This document shows positions 21,019-32,300 of a stretch of DNA of 64,000 bases, piece by piece. The DNA is from JAHELQ01 sp965603365. Lineage in GTDB: Bacteria; Acidobacteriota; Aminicenantia; UBA2199. A program made the position numbers and the translations under genes. Location: NCBI GenBank assembly GCA_965603365.1, contig CBFDCR010000019.1, positions 1 to 64,000 of the forward strand. Direction: 5' to 3'. Positions within the stretch are counted from its first letter, which is position 1. Each line of letters begins with the position of its first letter. The notes beneath the pieces are model-generated. The model did not search any database. It saw only the letters and a program-made list of their open reading frames with translations, and was not told the origin of the DNA.

Positions 21019-24000
21019 TTAATCACTACCCTGTCCTGAAACGGCAAAATCGAACGAGTGATAATCGTCCTCGATCGCCCTGGCCAGTACGACATCGGGC
21101 AACATTTTTATGTCCTCCAACTTCATTTCGACATTCTCTATAATCTGGCCGATAATCGATAGGAGAACCCCCTTCATCTCGATTATGGTGGCCTCCTTAA
21201 ACAGGTCCGTGGCGTACTCTAAGGCAAACAGTAGCCGGTCTTGCAGCTCAAAGGCGAAGAGCATCAAATCAAAACGGGTAATATTGCGATCGACGTTCAT
21301 CATGGTCTCCCTGGAAAGGTCGGTGTTATTGGCATTATCATCATCACCGGCAGTACGGCTGCCGGGATTCAAATCGGCAAAGGAAAAATATGAAAACATG
21401 ACATCGAAAACCGGGTTTCTATATATATCCCGTTTGCCGGATATCTTCTTTACCAATTTTTCAAATTGATAATCCTGGTTCTCAAAGGCATTTAATACTT
21501 TGCCCCTGACCTCTCTTAAAAAATCCATATAGGTCATCCCCGGCCGGGGATAGTTTCTTATGGCCAGCGTATTCACAAACATGCCGATTATATGGTCTAA
21601 ATCGCTGTGCCGCCGACCGGCCGCCACTGTACCGACGACGATATCCGTCTGGCTGCTCAACTTCGCCAGGAATATGTTGTATATTGAAAAAATGACCATA
21701 TACAGTGTCGATTCCGTGATCCTGGCCAGCCTGGTTAACGCCTGGGTCTCGTCTCTGTCCAGGTAGAAATTGATCGTATTGCCTGCCGTACTTTGAGCGG
21801 CGGGCCGTTGAAAATCGAGCGGCAAATCGAGCCTGGGCGCCTCATCGGCAAATTCCGTCAACCAATATGCCTCCTGCTGCTTAATCAGATCCCTCTGGCC
21901 CTGACTATTCTGCCATTCACTGTAGTCCCTATATTGTAATTTTATTGCCGGCAGATCTTCGTCGGCGGACAACGACAAAAACTCCCTATACAATACCTGG
22001 TAGGAATTGCCGTCGGTTACGATATGGTGCATGTCGATCATCAGGATGTCGCGCCCGGGGCTGCTTACCGCACTCACCCTGAGTAACGGTGCTTGTGTCA
22101 AATCAAAGGGTCTTTCAAACTGCCGTATTACTGCCGGAATTTCTTCTTCGCCGGCCTCATGATAATTAATTTTAAAGTCCAGCTCAGGGTGTACCCGCTG
22201 AACCGGCCTGCCGTTCACCATGACAAACGAGGTTCTCAAGCCCTCATGCCGCCGGATCAGTTTTTTAAAGGTCTTTTCAACCTGGCCTTTGACAGGCGGC
22301 ATGTCCAGGTTAACGATCCGGGGTATGTTGTAGATCGTACCGGCGGGGTCCATATGCTGTAAAAAATAGAGGCGGTGTTGGGCGGAGGAGAGGGGGTAAT
22401 ACTCTTTGCTCTCAACCGGCTCGATGGCGGCGTATTTAGATTGCCGACGGCAGCGGATGGCGGTTCGGATATACTCCGCCTGATCGATTAAGGTGGGTGA
22501 ATCAAACACGGCAATCAAGGGGATTTTGACATTCATCTCTTCGTGGACCCTGGCTGCCAGGGTGATTGCCCGCAGCGAATGCCCGCCCCACTCAAAAAAA
22601 TTGGCCTGGGTCCCGATTGTCTCTTCGTCAAGCATCAGCACTTCAGCCCAGATCTCCCGCAGCTTTTTCTCTATTTCGTCCCGGGGAGCGGTAAACCCGG
22701 CGGCCGCCGGTATTTCCGGTGCCGGCAGGGCCTGGCGGTCGATCTTTCCATTGGGGGACAACGGCCAGCCGGCCACCTGCACAAAATATGTCGGGATCAT
22801 ATAATCCGGCAGGAAATCGGACAGGTAGTCCTTTATGCCGGGCCGGTCCAATTCCCTACCGTCTTCACATATTACATACGCATATAGGGAACTAAAACCG
22901 TCGTGATCACTCCGGCCAAAAACGACCGCGTCTTTTATGTCGTCATGTCTCAAGAGCAGGCTCTCTATCTCTCCCGATTCGACCCGATAACCCCTGACCT
23001 GGATCTGGTTGTCCTGCCGGGCTTCATATTGAAAAAAACCGTCTCCATCCAAAAACCCGGCGTCGCCGGTGCGGTAGAGCCTTTCGCCGCTTAAGGGCTG
23101 GCGGCAAAATACCCCTTCGCTCAGAGAGGCTTGATTCAAGTAGCCCCTGGTCATGCCTGTCCCGCCTATACATATCTCTCCCCGTATATTGAGGGGGCAG
23201 GCTTCACCGTCCGGGCCCAAAACGACCATCGTCGTATTGGCAATGGGCCGACCCAAGGGTATCCGCAGTTGGCCGGCTGCCGGCATGGTGTCTATGATAT
23301 AACATGAGGCATAGATGGCGGATTCCGTCATGCCGTAAATATTGGCGATTTTGGCCTGTTGAAATAGACCGTACCATGTCCTGACCAGGTGGACCGGCAG
23401 GGCTTCGCCGCCGTTAAAGACCCATCTTAAACGGGGCAGCGGTTCGGTGATGCCGTTGTTTTTAATGTTTTCTAAGAAGACTTTCATCAAGGCGGGCACA
23501 AACTGGGTGACGGTAACCTTGTGGTCCTCAAGCTGTTTATACAACTGCTGCGGGTCCCTGACATCATCGTCGCCGATGACGACAAGCCTGGAGCCCTTCA
23601 GCAGGGGCCAGAAAAATTCCCAGACCGAATCGGTGAAACTGGCGGATGTCTTCTGGGCCACCACATCCTGCCCCGTTAACCTGAATATGTCGTCGAGCCA
23701 GGACAGGGTATTCAATACGGCCCGATGGCAAATCATCACCCCCTTGGGATTGCCCGTTGAACCGGAGGTATATATGATATAGGCCAGATCCTCTTCGGAG
23801 TGGCTGGTGGGGGGGTAATCGCCCTCTTGCTCCCGGAGGTCCCGGTATTGATAGAGGGTCAGCCGGGGATAATGAACATCACATCGATCCAGGCAAATGA
23901 CGGCATCGAGGCCCTGGGGAACATATGCCAACACCGCCGCCAATTTCGAGGATTCGCTGACAAGAACCTTACAGGCGCTGTCTTTGATAATGTATTGAAT

Positions 24001-25080
24001 CCGCTTAGGGGGGTAGCCCGGATCGACGGGCACATAAGCACCCCCGGCCTTGTGGATTCCCAGGATGGTGCCCACCATATTTATACCCCGATCCAGGTAA
24101 ACGGCCACCAGGCTGTTGGCGCCGACGCCGCCGCGAATCAATAAATGGGCCACCTGGTTGGACGCCTTCTCCAGCTTCTCATAGGTGATCTCTTTTCCCC
24201 CTTCGATGACGGCGATGGCCCGGGGTGACCGGCTGGCCTGCCGGGAAAACAACTGCGGGATGGTTGTCTCCCCCTGGTACTTCTCAGAGGTGCGATTGAT
24301 CCTGTCTATCAGCTCCTTCCCCGGGGCAGTTCTTAAGTCGATTTGCGCCAATCTCCGGGCCGGGTTGTCCAGGGCAGAAGTCAAACAATGGGCCAGGTGT
24401 GTAGCCACCAGGCGCATGGCGCTGGGGGAAAACAGGGCGGCATCATAATTGATCTCACCCACGATGACCCGGCCCCGTCTTTCAAACAGGAAGACCGCCT
24501 CGTATTCGGCCGGGTCGATAATCTCCTCGGGCTGGAGGTTTTTAAACACCACCATGTTGGCAAATATGGGGGCAGGCTCTTCACCGCTGTCGTGGGCTAA
24601 CAATTTAAGGATTTCGGGAAAGGGATAATTCATGTTCTCGTTGGCTTCGGAGACCGTCTGTTTGACCGAAAAGAGTAAGTCTCTGAATGTTCTGGCCGGG
24701 TCCAGCCGGGTTCGCAAGGCCACGATCCTGTTGTTATAGAATCGATTCTCCTCCTGTTTAAAGACCGGGCTGCCGATTATAATATCGTCATGGCCGGAAT
24801 ACCTGGACAATACGATATTCAGCCCTGTCAGCAGGATAAGGTAGAGGCCGTAGTCCGATGAACCGGCGGTATGGATCATTTTTTCACAAACCCCTGGGGG
24901 AAGATTAACGGTCGCCAGCCCCCGGCTCCCCCGCTTATGTTGATGGGGGAGAGATCTGGCATAATCATGGGGAAAGCCCGAAAGGGAGAGGGGCCCGGAC
25001 AATTTATGGAGCCAGTAGGCCTTCTCGCCGTCGAATTTCCCGCTTAAAACCGTTAGGTTTTGTAAAATTTTTGCTTCCAT
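21019..25080 (-). CDS. One-module NRPS, half-C-A-T-C, atypical A pocket
   Basis: 1353 aa. Truncated C domain (about 1-265; EKAYWLHKLSG near residue 20), A domain (about 275-775; YTSGSTGNPKG, NIYGMTES, TGDAGFLDGDG, LSPNGKIDRQALP), carrier domain (WGGHSLRA, serine near 828) and a complete C domain with HHIVTDG near residue 1015. At the substrate pocket the usual Asp235 is replaced by Thr with Asp shifted one place (SFTDSVWEFF); read by eye the code is TDWQFGIIY, which I cannot assign. Loss of Asp235 is often seen with substrates lacking a standard alpha-amino group. The C-terminus YHSFDFAVSGQGSD contains the FDF motif with an eight-residue extension. It follows the aminotransferase gene by 31 nt, and that enzyme could supply its monomer. 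Confidence 0.94.
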   Translation of the reverse strand: MEAKILQNLTVLSGKFDGEKAYWLHKLSGPLSLSGFPHDYARSLPHQHKRGSRGLATVNLPPGVCEKMIHTAGSSDYGLYLILLTGLNIVLSRYSGHDDIIIGSPVFKQEENRFYNNRIVALRTRLDPARTFRDLLFSVKQTVSEANENMNYPFPEILKLLAHDSGEEPAPIFANMVVFKNLQPEEIIDPAEYEAVFLFERRGRVIVGEINYDAALFSPSAMRLVATHLAHCLTSALDNPARRLAQIDLRTAPGKELIDRINRTSEKYQGETTIPQLFSRQASRSPRAIAVIEGGKEITYEKLEKASNQVAHLLIRGGVGANSLVAVYLDRGINMVGTILGIHKAGGAYVPVDPGYPPKRIQYIIKDSACKVLVSESSKLAAVLAYVPQGLDAVICLDRCDVHYPRLTLYQYRDLREQEGDYPPTSHSEEDLAYIIYTSGSTGNPKGVMICHRAVLNTLSWLDDIFRLTGQDVVAQKTSASFTDSVWEFFWPLLKGSRLVVIGDDDVRDPQQLYKQLEDHKVTVTQFVPALMKVFLENIKNNGITEPLPRLRWVFNGGEALPVHLVRTWYGLFQQAKIANIYGMTESAIYASCYIIDTMPAAGQLRIPLGRPIANTTMVVLGPDGEACPLNIRGEICIGGTGMTRGYLNQASLSEGVFCRQPLSGERLYRTGDAGFLDGDGFFQYEARQDNQIQVRGYRVESGEIESLLLRHDDIKDAVVFGRSDHDGFSSLYAYVICEDGRELDRPGIKDYLSDFLPDYMIPTYFVQVAGWPLSPNGKIDRQALPAPEIPAAAGFTAPRDEIEKKLREIWAEVLMLDEETIGTQANFFEWGGHSLRAITLAARVHEEMNVKIPLIAVFDSPTLIDQAEYIRTAIRCRRQSKYAAIEPVESKEYYPLSSAQHRLYFLQHMDPAGTIYNIPRIVNLDMPPVKGQVEKTFKKLIRRHEGLRTSFVMVNGRPVQRVHPELDFKINYHEAGEEEIPAVIRQFERPFDLTQAPLLRVSAVSSPGRDILMIDMHHIVTDGNSYQVLYREFLSLSADEDLPAIKLQYRDYSEWQNSQGQRDLIKQQEAYWLTEFADEAPRLDLPLDFQRPAAQSTAGNTINFYLDRDETQALTRLARITESTLYMVIFSIYNIFLAKLSSQTDIVVGTVAAGRRHSDLDHIIGMFVNTLAIRNYPRPGMTYMDFLREVRGKVLNAFENQDYQFEKLVKKISGKRDIYRNPVFDVMFSYFSFADLNPGSRTAGDDDNANNTDLSRETMMNVDRNITRFDLMLFAFELQDRLLFALEYATDLFKEATIIEMKGVLLSIIGQIIENVEMKLEDIKMLPDVVLARAIEDDYHSFDFAVSGQGSD

Positions 25081-25111
25081 TCACATATCCCTGGGCCGCT
25101 GGAGGGCCGGT

Positions 25112-26293
25112 CTAATTATTGACAAAAAAATCGTACAGCCGGTCAATGCCTTCGTTGTACTGTTGGGCCGTATAAGATAGGCGAAAGGTGCCGGGAATCC
25201 CGAAATCGGAACCGGGCACTATCGCCACCCCGGTATCGTTTAATATCTTTTTGGCCAGCTCAAATTCATGGGCCACCCTCTTTTTCTTTAAATAGTGGCG
25301 GCAGTCTATGGTGATATAGAAACTTCCCTTGGCCGGGAGCACCCGGACAGGGGAATTGTCCGTGAATTTTTGCAGGGTGTAATCCCGCTTTTTTTTGTAT
25401 AACGCCCTGATGGTTTCGAGTTCTTCCGGATGCCTCAGGGCTTCAATACCGGCGAATTGATCCACCGGGTCAACCGTCAGCAGGGTGTGATGTTGTATGG
25501 TGGTCAGGGGCGTTATTAACTCCGGCGGCACGATGCACCAGCCGACGCGGCGGCTGTACATGCGGTAGGCCTTCGAGAAGGAGTTGGTGACCACCAGCGG
25601 GGATCGTGTCTTTATCGCCCCATTCTTGTTAAAGACATCCAGCATATTGACGGCGGGGCCATCGAAAGCGACGTTATCGTATATCTCGTCGAAGATGATG
25701 ACTGCCTGTCCATCCACGATCCGGTCTATTTCGACGAGATCTGCTGCCGTCAGGATATTGCCGATGGGGTTGCCGGGGGAATTAATCACGACGATTTTAG
25801 TCCGGCCGCTGAAATTTTGCTTGAAGGATTCCAGGTCCAGCGCCATCGTCTCCAGGTCGATTCGATAATAGCGAACCCTTGTTTTCAGAAGATTGGCACA
25901 GATCTTGTATAGGGGATAATAGGGCAAGGGGATCAGGACTTCATCGTTTTCGTCATTTAATAGGGAGTTGTAAAGGTTTCGCATCAAGGCACTGGTGCCG
26001 ACGCCGATGATGATGTTGGCGGGATCGATTTTAAGCCTGTTCTTCTCCTCATAAAAGGCCGCCAACTCCTCTTTTAGCTCGGGCAGGCCGGTGGGAAAGA
26101 CCAACGAGTATTTATCGTAGGATTCCAGGGCAGCCATCATGGCGCCGATGATGTCGGCGTGTATCGGCAGCTCCGATTTCCCTAAGGTCAACCTGATGAC
26201 CGCCTGCCCTCTTTTTTCCCTTTCATAGGCCAGTTGATCCATCACAAACATGAGGAACTCGTCTTTAATAAAATCGATGCCAATATCTCTCAC
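25112..26293 (-). CDS. PLP-dependent class I/II aminotransferase
   Basis: 393 aa, close to the usual length of fold-type I aspartate aminotransferase relatives. Visible landmarks: NSPGNPIG (substrate-carboxylate/PLP region), DEIYD (pyridine nitrogen), SFSKAYRMYSRRVGW with the PLP-binding lysine, and FRLSY near the end with the conserved arginine. It would interconvert an amino acid and a 2-oxo acid. Its position between two NRPS genes suggests it makes a non-proteinogenic building block for the line, possibly for the atypical A domain just downstream; that is inference. Start is a GTG at 26293 preceded by AGGAG. No FDF-type tail is present (ends YDFFVNN). Confidence 0.93.
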   Translation of the reverse strand: MRDIGIDFIKDEFLMFVMDQLAYEREKRGQAVIRLTLGKSELPIHADIIGAMMAALESYDKYSLVFPTGLPELKEELAAFYEEKNRLKIDPANIIIGVGTSALMRNLYNSLLNDENDEVLIPLPYYPLYKICANLLKTRVRYYRIDLETMALDLESFKQNFSGRTKIVVINSPGNPIGNILTAADLVEIDRIVDGQAVIIFDEIYDNVAFDGPAVNMLDVFNKNGAIKTRSPLVVTNSFSKAYRMYSRRVGWCIVPPELITPLTTIQHHTLLTVDPVDQFAGIEALRHPEELETIRALYKKKRDYTLQKFTDNSPVRVLPAKGSFYITIDCRHYLKKKRVAHEFELAKKILNDTGVAIVPGSDFGIPGTFRLSYTAQQYNEGIDRLYDFFVNN

Positions 26294-26303
26294 TGTTTCT
26301 CTC

Positions 26304-29300
26304 CTAAATATTAAATTTGACTTCCGTATCTATCTTTTTAAAAGGCCGAATGTCGTAGCCGATATCGATGTCTTTGAGTAAAACCGTTTCATCTTCGCCA
26401 ATTGCAGCCGCGATGCGCTTGAAGAGATCGATACACCTCTCTATTGTCTCGGGTTTAAACAAGGCGGTGGCATATTCGAGGTTAAATATTAACAGGCCGT
26501 CGGCCTCTATGGCGGTTAGATTCAAATCGAATTTGGCCGATGAGGGGTGATGGTCCGGCGCGGCCGCCGGATCATAGTCGGCCACGTCGCCGGCATACTC
26601 GTTTTGATTCAGCAGGTTAAACAAGACGTCGAAAACGGGGTTTCGGCCCGTATGCCTATCCAGGGCGAGCCGGGCCACCAGATCCTCAAAGGGATACTCC
26701 TGGTTCTCAAAGGCGGCCAGGCAGCTTGCCTTCACTTCGTCGAGGAATTCCACAAAACTCTTATTGCCCGCCGGGACATTCCTGATGGCCAGTGTGCCTA
26801 CAAAATTGCCGATTACCCGGGCCAGATCCACATGTCTTCTACCGGCTATGGGCGTGCCCACCACGATATCTTCCTGGCCGCTCAACCGGGACAGCCAGAT
26901 ATTAAAGATGGACAGCAGCACCATAAACAGGGTGGCATTGGTTTTATCGGCTGTTTCTCTTAAAATGGCCGCTTCCTTCTCCGCTAATGAGAAAAACGTA
27001 TAGCTGCCTTTACCGTTTTGCCCGGCCGGTCTGGGGAAATCGGTGGGCAGATCGAGCAGGGGCAGCTTGCCTGAAAAGTTTTTTAACCAGAACTCTGCCT
27101 GCTTCTCTACTATCTTTCGCTGCTCTTCACCGTTTGCCCATAGGGCGTAATCGGTGTACTGCAGCTTTAATGGCGGCAGGTCCCGGCCTTCATACAGGGC
27201 GGCGAAGTCTTCATTCAGTATGCCGTGGGATACCCCATCCGAAATGATGTGGTGCATATCTACGACTAAGATGTTAAAATCCCGGCTGCCGATCAGGCCG
27301 GCCCTGATTAACGGTACTCTACCCAAATCAAAGGGTCTTACAAATTTTTTCAAGAGCCGTTCAACCCCCGGGGCCCCGCCATCCGTCGGCGCCGACGACT
27401 CGAAATAGGTAATGTGAAAATCCAGGCGATCATGAACCCTCTGCACCGGTTCGCCCTCTACCAGCTCGAACGAGGTGCGCAGGCAATCGTGCCGCCGGAT
27501 CAACTGCCTAAAGGCCCTCTCCAATTTCTCCCGGGCCACTTCCGGCCCCAGGTGTCTCGAGAAGGGTATGTTGTAGCTAATGTTTTGCCGGTTTATTTGC
27601 TGTAAAAAGTAGAGCCGCCGCTGGGAAGCTGAGAGGGGATAATACTCTCTCTTTTCCATTGGTTCGATGGGTACATGACGCTCGGCCGCGGCTCTTCTTA
27701 TATATGCGGACAGGCCGATGATGGTGGGCTGCTTAAATACCTCGACGATGGGGATCTTGATATTAAATTCCCGGTGTATCCTGGCTATGAGTATGGTTGC
27801 CTTTAAGGAGTGGCCGCCCAAATCGAAAAAATCGGAGTGGATGCCGATGGCACTGTCGGCAATTTTTAATACATCCGCCCAGATCTCCACCAGTTTTTTC
27901 TCTACCTCCCCCACCGAGGCGGCATGACCGCCCTTTGCCTCTATTTCCGGTGCCGGCAGTGCCTGCCTGTCCACCTTGCCGTTGGCGGAGAGGGGGATTT
28001 TATTGAGCCGGATAAAGAATGAGGGCACCATGTAGTAGGGTAAACTCTCCGCCAGGCAGTTCTTGATATCGGCCTGGTCCATTCCCGGCTGCCGCTCCTC
28101 AGCCAGCACCACATAGGCACACAGGTGCATGTCGCCGTTATCCCCCGGCCGGTCGATCACCACGGCATCCTCGACACCGTCTATTAAAATGAGCTGCGAC
28201 TCGATCTCCCCGGGCTCTAGGCGGAAGCCCCTCAACTGGACCTGGTGATCCTGCCGCCCCAGGTAGGCCATCTCGCCGCTGTGGTAAAATTTCACCAGGT
28301 CGCCCGAAAGATAGAGTCTCTGACCGGCTCTATAGGGATCGTCGACAAATTTCCGGGCAGTCAATTCCGGCTTGTTTAAGTACCCCCTGGATAGCCCGGG
28401 CCCGCCTACGGCCAACTCCCCGGCCACGCCCAGGGGCTGGAGCCTCAAACGGCCGTCCAATACATAGGCGTGGGTGGTGGGCAGCGGCCGGCCGATGTTA
28501 TCGGTATTGCGCTCGATTTCAGCCGCGCCGACCTCCTTGTAGGTCACATGAACGGTGGTCTCGGTGATGCCGAACATGTTGATCAACCGGGTTTCGGGGT
28601 ACTTCTCCTGCCAGGATTTCAGCCGGGCGGGTTTCAGGGCCTCGCCGCCGAATATCACATACCTCAGCCTGAGCGCCTTCGCCTGGCTGGCCATTTCCCA
28701 GTTTAACAAATTGTAGAAGGCCGACGGCGTCTGGTTTAACACGGTTACCCCTTCGCTCTTTAAGAGTTCTAAATATTTCTCCGTATCCATGGCCAGCCAT
28801 CTGGGTATGACGATCAATGTCCCGCCGTAGAGCAGGGCGCCGTACATCTCCCAGACGGAAAAGTCGAAACAGAAGGAGTGAAACATCGTCCAGACGTCGC
28901 GGCTCCCGAAATCAAACAGGCTGTTGTCGTTAAACAGCAGGCGCACCACACTCCGGTGTTCCACTGCCGAGCCTTTGGGTTTGCCGGTGGTGCCGGAGGT
29001 GTATATGAGATAGGCCAGATCCCCCGGTCGGTTGAGGTGTCCCGGGTTTCCAGGCGGGGCGGCGGCAACCTGTTCCGTTAATTCGGCCAATAACAGTATG
29101 TGCAGGGCCGACGGCTGCGGCCCCTCGCCATGGTGCGGTATATAGGCGATGCCTTTAATCTCCCTTAACACCGCCTGGGGGGGCAGCTTTTTGCCATTTT
29201 CCAGGATCTCGTGGATGAGTTCGCCGAAGGTCGATTCCCCTTCGCCGATGACCAGTATATCCACATGCCGGTCCTGTAAGATCGACACACAATCGCTGGT

Positions 29301-32300
29301 GGCATAGGGGCCACCGGCAATGATCGGCACGTCACTGCGCCACTGCCTGAGCATCAGGGTGGTGCGGTGAAACAGGTCCCGGGAAAAATTGAGCGAGCGG
29401 ATGCCGACGATATCGGGTTTAAACCGGCAGACCAGCTCTTTTAATTGGGCAAAATTGTCGAAATCCAACCGTGATTTGGCGATCCGGCCTTCGACCTCAT
29501 CGCCAAATTGTTTATACAGGCTGGACATCAGGTACATCAAACCCAGCGGCGGCTCGGCCACGTCATAGATCACGCTGCTCTCACCGCTGAACTCCTGGGA
29601 GACATCCAGCAGCAATATCTTCAGGGCGTCCTGGCGGGGATTCCTGGCCGGGAATATGCCCCTGAGTCTCCGGTTTAAACCCGGTACAAAGGCCCGGCGC
29701 TCATCACAGAAGTCCTGTACACTCAACTGCTGCCTGGTAAGACCGGCCAGCTTCAGGATATCGTCGAAACAACCGATCTCTGCCGGCAGGTAGTTGTTAT
29801 ATTTCTGCACCACCTCATCTTCGGTAAATAACCTCATCTGGTGGGGCAGGACCTCCAGCAGGCGTTCGGGTAACAGGAAGTAGTCGTTCAGGAAATCTGT
29901 CTGGTATTTTACGGTAAACTTCTTATCGAAGGGCAGGGTACCGGCATAATTATTCTGGGTCAAATTCTCCTGGTCCAGGATGGCCTGCCTGGGGATGCCG
30001 CTGTCGATGGCGATCTTCTCCATATCGGTATTGGAATATATCCTCAGGATGTTGATGTAGGGGAAGTGAATCCACTTTATACTCTTGATAAACTCCAGGG
30101 TCATCAGGGCTTCCTCTTCGGTTTCGCTGGGAAAGCCGTGCATGGTAAAGAGATCCAGTATCACCTGGGGATGTTGAGCACAGAAGTATTCGATGTTTTC
30201 CCGGAGTTTATCGATATTTAAATTTTTGCCTATCAGCTTTTGCAGCCGCAGGGAGGGTGTTTCCAATGCCAGGGCCAGGCCGCTGACCCCGGCCTCTACC
30301 ATTCGATCGATGTAGCCGGGGGTCAGCAGGTCGCCCCGCATGCCGCTGGGAAAGAACAGTTGCAGGCAGAGGCGGTGTTTAAGCAGTAACTCGAAGAATC
30401 TCGAACTGTTCTCGGCATTTAAGTTGAATATATCGTCGATAAAGGCAAATCGCCTGATGCCGATATCGTAATAGAGCTTGACCTCGGCCAATATATTCTC
30501 GGCCGAGCGGCAGACGTGCTTTTTGGGCCATATCCGGTGACAATAGGCACACCTATAGGGACAGCCCCGGCTGCCCTGCAAGGCGATACTGTTTTTAACT
30601 GCCGCCTGGCCGATGTACTGGTTGTACTTTTCGTAGTCAACCAGGGGCCGTTCGGGAACCGGCAAACCGTCAAAATCGGTTATCTGGGGCCGGGCCCCGG
30701 TTTTGATGGGCTCGAACTTCTGCTGCTGGAGATTCAACAGGGCGATCAGGGAGATCTTCGCCATATCGCCGCTGCCGGTCAAAAGATAAGACACGTGGGC
30801 ATCTCTGAGCATGTAAATCACTCTCTTTTCCGGATAGGCCGGATCGATGGGCAGATAGGCACCGCCGGCCTTCAGTACGGCCAACAGGGCCACCACCATA
30901 CCCGGGGAGGGCTCGAGCATCACCCCGACGATGACGTCCGGTGCTACCCCCCGGCTTCTCAACAACCGGGCCCATTGATTGGCCTGCCTGTTGAGTTCGC
31001 TGTAGGTTAATGTGTTGTCTTCAAAGCGGACGGCGATATGTCCGGGTACCCTGGCCGCCTGCTCTTCAAACAGCAGGTGGATCGTCTTGTTTTCGGGATA
31101 ACCGGCAGCGGTATCGTTAAACTCGTACAACAGTTGACTCTTCTCCTCTTCGGTCAGTACCTCGAGGTCGGCGATCGGGGTGTCGGGACAGCGGAGAACC
31201 TCTGCCAGCAGGTGGGTATAGTGACCGGCCCAGCGGGAGATCGTCGCGTCGTGGTAATAGGCGCGGTTGTAAACCAGGCTGCCCCACAGGCCGTCCTCTT
31301 GCCGGTGGATCAACAGGTTGAGGTCATATTTTCCCCAGCCCAGGTTGGTCTCGACCACATCAACCTCCATACCGGCCGTGGGGGGAAGGGGAAAGGGAAA
31401 AGGCGCCTCATCGTATTGGAACAGGATGTCGAACAGGGCCGTCCGGCTCATGTCTATGCCGGGCTTCAACTCCAATACCAGCTTCTCGAAGGGGAGGCTG
31501 TTGTATTTTTGATCCTCATCCATTAGGTGACGCAAATCCTCCAGCCACTGCCGGAAGGAGAGTTCCGGCACCATAAAACTGCCGGAAACCGACAGGTTGG
31601 CCAGGGGCCCGATGATCTGTTCCATGGCCGCCTGGCTGCGGTTCTCTTCACTCAGCCCGATGACTATTTCATTCTGCCCGGAATATTTGTGCAGGAGTAC
31701 CTTAAAGGCGGCCAGTAAAACCAGGAAACAACTGTATCCGCTGGCGCGGCCGAAGCGGTCGAGTCGGTCTTCTATAGCCCCGGGTATTTTGAATTTTTTC
31801 CTGCCTTCGAAGAAAACATGGATGGCCTGGCGGGGATTATCCGTGGGCAGTTCCAAAGGCCTGAGTTTTCCCTTCAGCCGCCTCTTCCAGTAAAAAACCA
31901 GGGGCACCAACCATTCGTCGGCAAAGCCGTACTGCCATTGGGAGAAATCGGCATAGTGCTGCGAGAGCGGCGGCAAAGCCGGGGTTTTCCCCTCCAGGTA
32001 TCCCCGGTAAAGGGACCATAGCTCGCCGCTGAAGATCTTCAGGGAGTAACGGTCACAGACGATGTGATGGAAACCGACGGCCAACAGGTGCCTGTCGTCG
32101 GAGATGGTGATGAGTTTGGCCCGCATCAGCGGCGGGGTCTCCAACTCGAAGGGCTGCTTGACGAAATCGATTGACAGGGAGAGGGCCTGTTCATGTTTAT
32201 CGCCGGGAACATCGTCCGCCAGTACCACCGTCTCGAGCCGCCAATCGACGTCGGCCTGGATCTCCTGGAATACCTGGCCGGCCCGGGCGATGATGGCGGT

